A DNA stretch of 64,000 nt. Source: Pseudomonas viridiflava (GTDB lineage Bacteria; Pseudomonadota; Gammaproteobacteria; Pseudomonadales; Pseudomonadaceae). Below, piece by piece: positions 1 to 6,947 of this stretch; within the stretch, counting starts at the first letter, position 1, and every line of letters begins with the position of its first letter. The notes beneath the pieces are model-generated. The model was given only the letters and a program-made list of their open reading frames with translations. It was not told where the DNA came from and made no database searches. The stretch lies in the NCBI RefSeq assembly GCF_900602065.1, contig NZ_UWFN01000091.1:124001-188000 (forward strand). Reading direction: 5' to 3'. A program made the position numbers and the translations under genes.

Positions 1-1190
1 AACACCTCGCTCATGTCGCTCTCGTGCCGGTTCCAGTCCTGCACCAGCGATGTCGAGCGGGAGATATCCAGCGAGTTACCGTTGCTGTAACGCGGCAGGC
101 CGTAAATCGAATAGCCGTTGATGACGTTTTGCTGATGACGCAGGCTCAGGGTCAGCGTGGTGTCATCATTCACGTCGGCTTCGACAATCCCGTACATCAA
201 CGGCGTGCGGGTGTTGCGCTCGTCGATGTAAGAACCGTTGTCTTCGTAAGCGGTGACCATACGGCCGCGCACGCTGCCGGAGTCATTGAGCTTGCCGCTG
301 GCGTCCAGATCCATGCGGTAGCGATCCCAGGAGCCTGCGCTGGCCTGCACCGTCAGCTTGTTCTCCGCGGTTGGGCGCTTGCGCACCAGATTGACTGCTC
401 CTCCAGGCTCGCCTGCACCCACTAGCAGGCCGGAAGCGCCGCGCAATACTTCGACGCGATCGTAAATGGCGGTATCAGGTTTCATCCAGCCGGTGATCTG
501 GTAGCCCTGACCTGGCACGCCATCAATCAGAAAGCTTTCAGCCAGCAGCGAGAAACCCCGCGACGTGTAAACGTGACCACCGAAGTTACGGTACTGAAAG
601 GTGATACCGGGTGTCTGCTCCAGCACCTTATCGAGGCTGGTGAGTTTCTTGTCGTCCATTAACTGACGCGTCACGACGCTCACCGTCTGCGGTGTTTCGC
701 GCAGGCTCAGGTTCAGCTTGGACGCGGTGCTGCTGCCACCGGTGGTGTAAGAACCCGTCCCGTCAGTGGTAGTCCCTAGCTGGCCCACAGCGTTGACATT
801 GGTGGCGCCCAATACCATCGCGGAATCACCGGAAACCGGCAGTTTCTCCAGCACCACTGTGCGATCGTCCAGCAAGCGCCAAGTGAAGCCGCTGCCCTTC
901 AGCAGCCGGTCCATGGCCTGGCCCAATGTGTATTTGCCTTGCAGTGCGGGTGTGCGCAGCGCGCCTACATCGCTGGAGTTGAAGATAAGACGGACGTTGG
1001 CCTGATCAGCCAGTTGGGTGAGTGCCTGATCCAGCGATTGCTCCGGTAACTTCAGGTCAATGCTGGTCGAGGTGTCAGCGGCCAGCGCTGAAAGCGGCAT
1101 CAATGGCAGGCTGCCAGCCATGGTCAACATCAGCGTCAGGGTCAATGTGCGTCCATTGACCGGAGCAAATAACTTGGAAGGTGCCTGCAT
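1..1190 (-). CDS. TonB-dependent siderophore receptor with N-terminal signalling domain (partial)
   Basis: Outer-membrane receptor for a ferric siderophore; the C-terminal barrel lies beyond the left edge. About 396 codons are visible. Residues 1-38 form a signal peptide ending in ALAA. Residues about 45-117 match the STN secretin/TonB short domain that contacts an inner-membrane anti-sigma factor. From about residue 162 the plug domain begins (SLRETPQTVSVVTRQ, then LDKVLEQTPGITF and the SRGF and IDGVPG segments). The STN extension marks a transducing receptor, which fits the adjacent divergent sigma/anti-sigma pair. The start is the ATG at 1190. The ligand cannot be told from this part; FpvA- and FoxA-like receptors share the layout. 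Confidence 0.93.
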   Translation of the reverse strand, partial: MQAPSKLFAPVNGRTLTLTLMLTMAGSLPLMPLSALAADTSTSIDLKLPEQSLDQALTQLADQANVRLIFNSSDVGALRTPALQGKYTLGQAMDRLLKGSGFTWRLLDDRTVVLEKLPVSGDSAMVLGATNVNAVGQLGTTTDGTGSYTTGGSSTASKLNLSLRETPQTVSVVTRQLMDDKKLTSLDKVLEQTPGITFQYRNFGGHVYTSRGFSLLAESFLIDGVPGQGYQITGWMKPDTAIYDRVEVLRGASGLLVGAGEPGGAVNLVRKRPTAENKLTVQASAGSWDRYRMDLDASGKLNDSGSVRGRMVTAYEDNGSYIDERNTRTPLMYGIVEADVNDDTTLTLSLRHQQNVINGYSIYGLPRYSNGNSLDISRSTSLVQDWNRHESDMSEV

Positions 1191-1228
1191 TTAAATCGTC
1201 CGTCTTGAATGTAGGTGGTGACACGACA

Positions 1229-1243
1229 TGAGAATTATTCGCG
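1229..1243. promoter_or_regulatory. Putative Fur box upstream of the receptor gene
   Basis: TGAGAATTATTCGCG lies about 40 bases upstream of the receptor start and matches about 10 of 14 informative positions of the 7-1-7 Fur consensus. Iron-repressed transcription of the receptor is inferred. Confidence 0.55.
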
Positions 1244-1343
1244 CCTACCCCAACGACGAATCATCTCCCCCAACCTTGCCGTCGATTGTTGAAATATTTT
1301 TCATCGGCGTGATGTGGCTAGATCAAAAGCGCATTGGCGAGGA

Positions 1344-1362
1344 GATAGTGATGATAACTGTT
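1344..1362. promoter_or_regulatory. Putative Fur box upstream of the ECF sigma gene
   Basis: GATAGTGATGATAACTGTT matches about 13 of 19 positions of the classic Fur consensus and sits 46 bases upstream of the preferred sigma-factor start. It suggests that the sigma/anti-sigma pair is also iron repressed. Confidence 0.5.
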
Positions 1363-1407
1363 CTCAGTTGAGATAGGATGCACGCCTCACCCGTCGGGGC
1401 AGTCCGA

Positions 1408-1929
1408 ATGTCTGTTTCACCCAACTCAAATCACTTGCTGACAGTCTTTCAGGAGCATTACGCCGACCTGTTGGCCTTTCTCGCGCGTCGTTTGGGCAAT
1501 GTGGAAAAGGCGGCAGATGTGGCTCAGGACACCTATCTACGCTTGGCCGGGTTGTCCGACACGGCTCAGATTATGGAGCCGCGAGCTTTTGTCTTTCGGG
1601 TGGCGGGCAATCTGGCAATCGACCGTCTGCGTCAGGAGCAACGGCGCTCGGCATTACAGGACGACGACGCGCTCGACGAGGATTTCTGCGACTCGATGGC
1701 ATCGCCGGAGCGCTCGTTTCTGGCGGCTGAAGCGATCGAACAACTCGATAAGGCGTTGCATCTATTGCCGAGCAACGCGCGGCTGGCGTTGCTGCTCAAT
1801 CGCCTCGAAGGTTTGACTCACGCGCAAATCGCCACGCGTCTTGGGGTATCGGAAAGTTCGGTGGGCAAATACATCGTGCAGGCCATGCGTCACTGTCGGG
1901 ATTGGCTACGCCAGTCGGAGTGCATTTAG
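1408..1929 (+). CDS. FecI-type ECF RNA polymerase sigma factor
   Basis: Alternative sigma factor of the iron-starvation group, expected to transcribe the neighbouring receptor gene. The 173-residue product has region 2 (FQEHYADLLAFLARRLG, then VAQDTYLRLAG and FRVAGNLAIDRLRQ) and region 4 (LEGLTHAQIATRLGVSESSVGKYI, a helix-turn-helix). An upstream in-frame ATG at 1378 would add ten residues; 1408 was chosen because homology begins there, although neither start has a strong ribosome binding site. It is divergent from the receptor and 48 bases before the FecR-like gene, the usual layout of cell-surface signalling modules. Confidence 0.9.
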   Translation: MSVSPNSNHLLTVFQEHYADLLAFLARRLGNVEKAADVAQDTYLRLAGLSDTAQIMEPRAFVFRVAGNLAIDRLRQEQRRSALQDDDALDEDFCDSMASPERSFLAAEAIEQLDKALHLLPSNARLALLLNRLEGLTHAQIATRLGVSESSVGKYIVQAMRHCRDWLRQSECI

Positions 1930-1977
1930 AATGAGCACGATGCACTCTCCACTGGCGGCTTCTTCGAGCCCATCACC

Positions 1978-2949
1978 ATGACCGAGCCTATGAACCACGC
2001 AATGCCCAACGTTGAGCTGGAAGATCAGGCCATTGAACAATGGGTGCGGCTGACCTCGGGCAGCGCCAGTGAATCGGAGCACGCCGCGTTCGCCCGCTGG
2101 CGTCAGCAAAGCCCTGCGCATGAAGCCGCAGCCGGGCTTGCCGAACAGATGTGGCAGGCCATTCCGAAGACCCGGGCCGCTGAAGTCTTCGAGCCCCCGG
2201 CCACGCCCCAGCGCCGCCCTTTACGTTGGGTCGCACTGGCTGCCGGGTTGGGCGCGCTGGCGCTGACCAGTTTTACAGAGCCTGTTCAAGTCTACTTCGC
2301 CGACCACACCACGGCGGTCGGCGAGCGCAAAATGCTCACCCTCGAAGACGGTAGCCAGGTCTGGATGAACAGCGCCACAGCGTTGTCTGTGCATTACTCG
2401 GCCAACCGTCGCGATATCAGCCTGCTTAAAGGCGAGGCGCTGTTTCAAGTCAGCAAAGACGCCAACCGGCCTTTTGTCGTTCAGGCGTCTGGCGGTAGCG
2501 TGCAGGCTGTTGGGACGCGATTCGATGTAGACCGCCAGAGCCAGCGAGTCCGCGTCGGCGTCACCGAGGGCGAAGTGAAGGTTTCTTCGGGCGGCGAAGC
2601 CGTACCGCTGAAAGTCGCCCAGCAACTCGAGTTCGAAAACGGCTCTGCGCCTTCAACTACCAGCCCGCTGGACGTCACCACCGCCTCGGCCTGGCAGCGC
2701 GGCAAACTCATCTTCAACCGCCGCCCATTGTCCGAAGTGCTCGCCGACATCGAGCGCTACATGCCCGGCTCACTGGTCGTTGCTGGCAACCTGCCCGATA
2801 CCGCCGTCAGCGGCGTATTCAACCTCGACGACATACCCGGCATGCTCAATGTTCTGTCCCAAACCCAGCCCGTGCGCATCTATCAACTGCCTTGGCTGAC
2901 AGTGGTGATGAATGGCGAGGCGGTGAAAGAGGGTAAGGCGGGGATTTAG
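1978..2949 (+). CDS. FecR-like anti-sigma factor / sigma regulator
   Basis: Inner-membrane protein that holds the ECF sigma factor inactive and relays the receptor signal from the periplasm. The 323 residues show an N-terminal cytoplasmic DUF4880-type segment (about 12-70, QAIEQWVRLTSG), a single membrane helix near 82-98 (WVALAAGLGALALTSF), and the periplasmic FecR domain (TLEDGSQVWMNSATALSV, LLKGEALFQV, VQAVGTRFDV). A C-terminal STN-like segment follows (FNRRPLSEVLADIERY). Starts at 1990 and 2002 are also possible. Confidence 0.92.
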   Translation: MTEPMNHAMPNVELEDQAIEQWVRLTSGSASESEHAAFARWRQQSPAHEAAAGLAEQMWQAIPKTRAAEVFEPPATPQRRPLRWVALAAGLGALALTSFTEPVQVYFADHTTAVGERKMLTLEDGSQVWMNSATALSVHYSANRRDISLLKGEALFQVSKDANRPFVVQASGGSVQAVGTRFDVDRQSQRVRVGVTEGEVKVSSGGEAVPLKVAQQLEFENGSAPSTTSPLDVTTASAWQRGKLIFNRRPLSEVLADIERYMPGSLVVAGNLPDTAVSGVFNLDDIPGMLNVLSQTQPVRIYQLPWLTVVMNGEAVKEGKAGI

Positions 2950-3007
2950 TCTGTAGAGCCACTTCGGTGTGACTTACACCATGCTGTCGCGCTGAAACAG
3001 GGTCCTT

Positions 3008-3097
3008 TGTGGGAGCAGGGCTTGCCCGCGATGCCAACACCTCATTGTTTCAGGCGGACCCTGTCATCGTTCATCGCGAGCAAGCTCTGCTCCCACA
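3008..3097. repeat. REP pair, GCTTGC class
   Basis: Two inverted arms, TGTGGGAGCAGGGCTTGC and its near complement ending in CTCTGCTCCCACA, are separated by about 40 bases. The element fills part of the 386-base gap 2950-3335. In the remaining 3098-3335 I see no convincing gene. Confidence 0.85.
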
Positions 3098-3335
3098 GGG
3101 GGATCGCATTCCATTCAGTGATTGGTCGGCTGCTTGGCAGGCCAGCACGGCCTTTCGCTTCTCTTCGTAAGAATCTTCTGTCAGCCATTTACGTTATCCA
3201 CTACAACCCTCATAGCCCCTCACCACGAACGCATTCGCTGACTCCAGATAGTTTTCTCCTCCGAAAGATGCTGACGTACCGGTCACCTGCTGGATCAGCA
3301 TCTGCTTCTTGAAGCACTAACGGCTGGAGAGAGTC

Positions 3336-4229
3336 ATGCAATACATACAAAAATTACGCGCCGCGCTGGGCATGCCGATGGCGGATTTTGCCAAGGCATT
3401 GCGTGTGTCCGAGCAACTCATCGGGCAGTGGGACAGCGGCGAAGCAGACCCTGGTATTCCGGTCCTGAGGGACATCGCCACGCTTCTGGGCAGCAATGTC
3501 GATGACATCATGGATTTCGCCACTAATGGCCGAAGAATGACCTCCAACCATTGGGTTCCAGGTGAAGATGCCATCTTCGACGGCTTCTGGGGGCACTTAG
3601 GTTTAATGCTTCCTGGCGAGACGAATTGCCGTTGGTACCCCATCACGTTCGCGCAATATTCTCAGGCCTCTGATGTACTGAGCGTCGAGCATGCAGAACC
3701 GCAATGGCTGGTGGTCAGCACCCTGAACAACCGACAGCTTCTGATCAACCCGGCTCTGATTCATCGCATCCGTCTGCTCGACGAAGCATCAGATCGTCCG
3801 CATGACGATGCCTGGCAACTGGGCTGGGACAGTGAAGAAGGCATGACTCCGGAGCTCTACCGGGCACTGGACGAATACTTCACAGACGAACTTGCGTTCG
3901 ATACCAACAACTCAGCTGTTGCCCAGCAGGGTGTCCATATGCTGGTAGGCAAATACAACCTGGACAGCGCGGCCGTCATGGACTTGATCAGCCATACCCA
4001 CGTCCATCTCGCAGGTGGCTCAACCACGAGCGTGCGTGCCGCCAACGCCGACATCTACAACCTGACGCTGGATGCGTACGCAGGCATGCCGCTGGGCATC
4101 AGCTTGAGCACCAGCGACTCGGAAGAAGAAAACCACTTTTCTCCGCTGCAAGTAGCTTTGGTGGATATCCCGCTGCTTCAGTACCAGGCAGCAGAGATTG
4201 AGGCTTCGGCGGAGATGGAAGGAGCCTGA
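3336..4229 (+). CDS. Unrecognised protein with N-terminal XRE-type helix-turn-helix
   Basis: The 297-residue product opens with a HTH_3-like fold at about 1-60 (MADFAKALRVSEQLIGQW, then PVLRDIATLLGSNVDDIM). A long domain I do not recognise follows, rich in Trp and acidic residues (GEDAIFDGFWGHLGLMLPGE, AEPQWLVVSTLNNRQLLINP), and the tail is acidic. There is no signal peptide or membrane segment. GGAGAGAG before the ATG is a good ribosome binding site. It is monocistronic, lies between REP pairs, and has no partner gene. A DNA-binding regulator with a sensing domain is a guess; no function is assigned. Confidence 0.75.
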   Translation: MQYIQKLRAALGMPMADFAKALRVSEQLIGQWDSGEADPGIPVLRDIATLLGSNVDDIMDFATNGRRMTSNHWVPGEDAIFDGFWGHLGLMLPGETNCRWYPITFAQYSQASDVLSVEHAEPQWLVVSTLNNRQLLINPALIHRIRLLDEASDRPHDDAWQLGWDSEEGMTPELYRALDEYFTDELAFDTNNSAVAQQGVHMLVGKYNLDSAAVMDLISHTHVHLAGGSTTSVRAANADIYNLTLDAYAGMPLGISLSTSDSEEENHFSPLQVALVDIPLLQYQAAEIEASAEMEGA

Positions 4230-4233
4230 TAAC

Positions 4234-4323
4234 GTGGGACTGGCTTTAGCCGGGAAGGCAGTATTTCAGACGATACAGATGTATTGAATGCCCCGGCCTC
4301 TTCCCGGCTAAAGCCGGTCCCAC
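4234..4323. repeat. REP pair, CTTTAGCCGGGAAGG class
   Basis: Inverted arms GTGGGACTGGCTTTAGCCGG and CCGGCTAAAGCCGGTCCCAC flank about 40 bases directly after the HTH gene. The same class recurs at 58671-58770. Confidence 0.85.
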
Positions 4324-4338
4324 GGATTCGCGTTAATC

Positions 4339-4430
4339 CTGTAGGAGCCGAGCTTGCTCGCGATGAACGATAACGCGGTACGGTGGTGAGACCGCGTCGC
4401 CTGTATCGCGAGCAAGCTCGGCTCCTACAG
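4339..4430. repeat. REP pair, GCTTGC class
   Basis: Inverted arms begin CTGTAGGAGCCGAGCTTGCT and end in CTCGGCTCCTACAG. It lies only 15 bases from the preceding REP pair of another class, so two families have inserted side by side. Confidence 0.85.
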
Positions 4431-4492
4431 TTGAGATAGCTCGGTGTATGCCGAGTCACGTCGTCTTGTTCGCGGGAAAACCAACCACTGCG

Positions 4493-4786
4493 TCACGAAC
4501 GCTCCACAACCCGCGTCCACAACCAAAACCCCAACGCCACAACACTAATCGAAGCCCCCAACAAACACACCGCCACCCACCCCCAAAGTGCATAAACCTG
4601 AGTGGCCGCAACGGCCCCCAGCGCACTACCAAGCGAGTAAAAGCACATGTAAGCGCCGACCAAGCGACTTTGCGCATCAGGCCTGGCCGCAAATATCAGA
4701 CTTTGATTAGTCACATGCACGGCCTGCACGGCGAAGTCCAGAATGACCACCCCGACCACCACCAGCGCGACAGCCGACAGCAGCGC
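4493..4786 (-). pseudogene. C-terminal remnant of an MFS transporter
   Basis: About 97 codons encode the last membrane helices of a major-facilitator exporter: LLSAVALVVVGVVILDF, then QAVHVTNQSLIFAARPDAQS, RLVGAYMCFYSLGSALGAVA and a final hydrophobic helix before the stop. The reading frame is closed by TAG just upstream at about 4789, and the N-terminal roughly three quarters of a normal 390-400-residue transporter is missing. A GTG at 4762 exists but has no credible initiation site. The homology ends where the HxlR remnant begins on the other strand. Confidence 0.8.
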
Positions 4787-5015
4787 CTACAAGGAATACG
4801 TCCTCGCTGAGAGCGGCCGTGCGGTCTTTCCCATCGTGGTTGCCATGCGCCAGTGGGGAGAGCAGCGCCTGTTCCAGGCTGGCGAAGTGCATTCGGTGCT
4901 GCTGGACAAAGCGCGTGAGCAGCCGGTGGTTGCGTTGGAGGTTCGGTCCGGAGAAGGGCGACTTCTTGGGCTGGAGGATTGTCAGCGGGGGCGGGTGGTG
5001 AAGGGGGCGCAATAG
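4782..5015 (+). pseudogene. C-terminal remnant of an HxlR-family transcriptional regulator
   Basis: From about 4785 the plus strand reads AYKEYVLAESGRAVFPIVVA, then MRQWGEQRLF, ALEVRSGEGRLLGLEDC and a stop. This is the typical C-terminal half of an HxlR winged-helix regulator (Y-x-LT-x-KGRALFPV..L..WGE). The DNA-binding N-terminus is absent. In Pseudomonas such regulators are often divergent from an MFS exporter, and here the two stumps meet tail-outward, so one deletion appears to have removed both 5' ends and their shared promoter. Confidence 0.75.
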
Positions 5016-5100
5016 CTGGAAGACTGTTGATCACTTAGCGCACTACAAACCAGGCCAATGCACGTTATAGCGTGTGGTCATCAAGGCGTCAGCATTGAAA

Positions 5101-5134
5101 AATGGCTCGTAATTACTTAAAGACTCGAGCCATT
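5101..5134 (+). promoter_or_regulatory. Perfect inverted repeat abutting a start codon
   Basis: AATGGCTCG (5101-5109) and CGAGCCATT (5126-5134) form a 9-bp perfect inverted repeat with a 16-base loop. It ends one base before the ATG at 5136. It could be an operator or an RNA hairpin hindering initiation. Confidence 0.5.
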
Positions 5135-5135
5135 C

Positions 5136-5420
5136 ATGAACTGTACTGTATCCGCTTCAACTCCTGAAAATCTGACCAGACTCCAAGTCGTCAGCGCAAT
5201 GTACGCCTACCTGATGACGAGCTGGGAAGAGCTCCCTGATCAAAAAAAATGCGCCTTGGGTTTCGACTTTGTCGTGGGCAGCGAAGGAGAGGAAGCCGCG
5301 CTGAACCATTTGGCCCGGCTGTTCATGGAGTATGCGGATTTGTCGTTTCGGCGGGCTTTAGTCGCAAGGCGCAGAAGGCTTGGCCTCGATGTTCCGGAAG
5401 GTTTTTTATCCGCTGAATGA
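5136..5420 (+). CDS. Small hypothetical protein, 94 residues
   Basis: A soluble 94-residue product without signal peptide or membrane helix. It is helical in appearance (LTRLQVVSAMYAYLMTSWEE, EGEEAALNHLARLFMEYADL) with a basic patch RRALVARRRRLG near the end. I do not recognise the family. Codon use is ordinary for the replicon, and no clear Shine-Dalgarno sequence is seen, since the upstream bases lie in a hairpin. It stands alone between the HxlR remnant and the RsmX gene. Confidence 0.5.
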   Translation: MNCTVSASTPENLTRLQVVSAMYAYLMTSWEELPDQKKCALGFDFVVGSEGEEAALNHLARLFMEYADLSFRRALVARRRRLGLDVPEGFLSAE

Positions 5421-5522
5421 CTTGCTTCGGTCAGCCGCACTGAAGCTTCTAGTGAATCTAGTCACCCCTGACCGCGTGTTGACCCATGATCCTTGAGGCC
5501 GTTTGAAAAGTCTCAATCCACA

Positions 5523-5540
5523 CATAGCCAAAGGCTTACA
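5523..5540 (+). promoter_or_regulatory. Putative GacA upstream activating sequence
   Basis: The 18-mer ending in GGCTTACA has the complete right half of the GacA box (TGTAAGC-N4-GCTTACA) and a weak left half. It lies about 60 bases before the inferred RsmX transcription start, the usual distance for GacA-controlled Rsm RNAs. Confidence 0.55.
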
Positions 5541-5597
5541 CGCAGTAGAGAAAACTGCCATTTGCAGACCTGCCCGGCAGGCATAGTCTTGGATCCA

Positions 5598-5710
5598 ACC
5601 ACTGACGAGCAGGAAGCCCGTCAGGATCAAGGATGATCGACCATGAAAGGATACTGCCGACAGGGAGTTGGAATGGTACTGGACAAAAAACCCGCTTCGG
5701 CGGGTTTTTT
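5598..5710 (+). ncRNA. rsmX: RsmX-family regulatory sRNA
   Basis: A roughly 113-base RNA that titrates the translational repressor RsmA/CsrA. It carries seven GGA motifs (5612, 5624, 5631, 5649, 5664, 5670, 5681) within about 70 bases, several of them in short hairpins (GCAGGAAGC, GATCAAGGATGATC). An intrinsic terminator closes it. CATAGTCT near 5582 is the likely -10 region, and a GacA box lies upstream. The motif order and the ending agree with Pseudomonas RsmX as I remember it. RsmY or RsmZ is less likely. The 5' end is inferred to within a few bases. Confidence 0.82.
5685..5710 (+). terminator. Intrinsic terminator of the RsmX sRNA
   Basis: CCCGC-TTCG-GCGGG is preceded by six A and followed by six T, a strong rho-independent terminator. 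Confidence 0.92.
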
Positions 5711-5812
5711 ATTGGGTGGTGGAAAGTGGACCGAAGGATTGGTATTGCTTGGTGCTGTGTCACAGCTGAAGCTATTCCGGTCTCTGAGCCGGCATTGTGG
5801 CGAGAATAACAC

Positions 5813-5842
5813 TTGTTCATCGGTACGGCATTGCCGTATATT
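5813..5842 (+). promoter_or_regulatory. Toxin-antitoxin promoter with palindromic operator
   Basis: TTGTTC (5813-5818) and TATATT (5837-5842), 18 bases apart, fit a sigma-70 promoter. A perfect palindrome TACGGCA-T-TGCCGTA (5824-5838) fills the spacer and overlaps the -10, which suits autoregulation by the XRE antitoxin. The expected transcription start falls at or within a few bases of the toxin ATG. Confidence 0.6.
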
Positions 5843-5848
5843 TCCGCC

Positions 5849-6166
5849 ATGTATACGATCATCGAAACCGAAATTTTCAAACGCTACGCCGAGTCCATAT
5901 GGCTTGACGGAGAGCGCCAGGAGTTCATCGCTTGGCTAGCGGCTAACCCGTTGGCGGGAGATGTCATTCCCGGCAGTGGTGGGCTAAGGAAGGTACGTTG
6001 GTCTCGTAGCGGAATGGGCAAACGCGGCGGTACAAGGGTCATTTACTACAACGCGCTCTCTGAGGGTTACATCTGGTTGCTGATCGCCTACACCAAGGCG
6101 AAGTTCGACAACCTTCCCACCGCCTTTCTGAAACAAATGAAAGAGGAAATCAGTGATGGACAATGA
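5849..6166 (+). CDS. RelE/HigB-type toxin of a type II toxin-antitoxin pair
   Basis: A basic 105-residue protein of the RelE/ParE superfamily, which generally includes ribosome-dependent mRNA interferases. Diagnostic stretches are IFKRYAESIWLDGERQEF, GDVIPGSGGLRKVRWSRSGM, GKRGGTRVIYYNALSEGYIW and a C-terminal LLIAYTKAKFDNLP. The ATG at 5849 was preferred over 5813 because homology starts with YTIIETEIFKRY. There is no Shine-Dalgarno sequence, and the message may be leaderless. It overlaps the antitoxin gene by 11 bases; the toxin-first order is typical of HigBA/NadS-type pairs. Confidence 0.88.
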   Translation: MYTIIETEIFKRYAESIWLDGERQEFIAWLAANPLAGDVIPGSGGLRKVRWSRSGMGKRGGTRVIYYNALSEGYIWLLIAYTKAKFDNLPTAFLKQMKEEISDGQ

Positions 6167-6440
6167 AATGGAGCAATTTCAGAAGGACATGCTGACTTCG
6201 GTACGTCAGATGAAAGCTGGTAAGGCTGCTCGTGTGACTGAAGTAAAGCTGTCCGCTGCGGCTGAGGCCAGAGCCAAGGTCGGTGTTTCTCAGAATGCGT
6301 TTGCCCAGCTTTTGGGGGTTAGCTTGCGCACTCTGCAAGACTGGGAGCAGGGGCGTCGGCAACCTACTGGTGCGGCGCAGACGTTACTTCGGGTTGCGAG
6401 TCAGCATCCTGAGGCGCTAAGGGATTTGCAGGCTGTTTAA
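6156..6440 (+). CDS. XRE-family antitoxin (HigA/NadS-like)
   Basis: A 94-residue antitoxin that should bind the upstream toxin and repress the operon. Its C-terminal half carries a helix-turn-helix (KVGVSQNAFAQLLGVSLRTL followed by DWEQGRRQPTG); the N-terminal part (MDNEMEQFQKDMLTSVRQMK) is the likely toxin-neutralising arm. AGAGGAA at 6142-6148 is a good ribosome binding site for the ATG at 6156; an adjacent GTG at 6153 is less likely. It overlaps the toxin gene. Confidence 0.88.
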   Translation: MDNEMEQFQKDMLTSVRQMKAGKAARVTEVKLSAAAEARAKVGVSQNAFAQLLGVSLRTLQDWEQGRRQPTGAAQTLLRVASQHPEALRDLQAV

Positions 6441-6487
6441 TGGGAACAGCTTGAGATAGGCGAGATTATTTTCGATGGCCCACTAAA

Positions 6488-6510
6488 AAGCCGGCTTGTG
6501 GCCGGCTTCT
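6488..6510 (+). terminator. Probable terminator of the toxin-antitoxin operon
   Basis: AAGCCGGC-TTGTG-GCCGGCTT is preceded by A residues, with only a weak T tract, about 48 bases after the antitoxin stop. In the rest of 6511-6947 I see only a REP pair and no convincing gene. Confidence 0.6.
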
Positions 6511-6774
6511 CAAGGACGAGCTTGGTTTGTTTTTGGCAAACCGTGCTCGCCTTTAACAGGTGCGCTCAGCGAGTGGCGCTAATTAGGATGGTGACGCTGA
6601 CCAGGTTTTAGTCTGGGCGTAACCGTCGGCGTCGAGGCGTTGTGTGCTTCGGGCCGGGATGGCGCAGAGGATACTGATGTTCGCTGCGCTTGCCCAGTCT
6701 TGAAACACTTTGTTGGAAGATCTGTCGTTATGGCTGTCGGAGAAATGAAAGTCTATCTGACGCGTCACGATTCT

Positions 6775-6864
6775 CTGTAGGAGCGCGCTTGCCCGCGATG
6801 GCATCAGCTCAGGCAACGCATTTGTTGCTGACGTACCGCATCGCGGGCAAGCGCGCTTCTACAG
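6775..6864. repeat. REP pair, GCTTGC class
   Basis: Inverted arms CTGTAGGAGCGCGCTTGCCC and GGGCAAGCGCGCTTCTACAG are separated by about 40 bases. Confidence 0.88.
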
Positions 6865-6947
6865 TCCCCGTTTCCTGGGTGACAGCGGTGTATCAGGGAG
6901 ATTGGGTAACCTCCTACAGAGAGGTGTCCACAATACGATGGATCACC

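Noticed and set aside
3190..3312. Minus-strand protein-like stretches (YLESANAFVVRGYEG, then LTEDSYEEKRKAVLACQAA) in one frame broken by TAA
   Set aside because: They could be a decayed gene, but they are too short and unrecognised to call.
4743..5015. Intact 90-residue plus-strand gene
   Set aside because: The first 14 codons are antisense to MFS sequence and only the rest matches the HxlR C-terminus, so it is a remnant rather than a gene.
6583..6816. Possible 77-residue minus-strand gene in the 6511-6947 gap
   Set aside because: Its first codons lie in a REP arm, there is no ribosome binding site and I recognise no family. A remnant is possible but not supportable.
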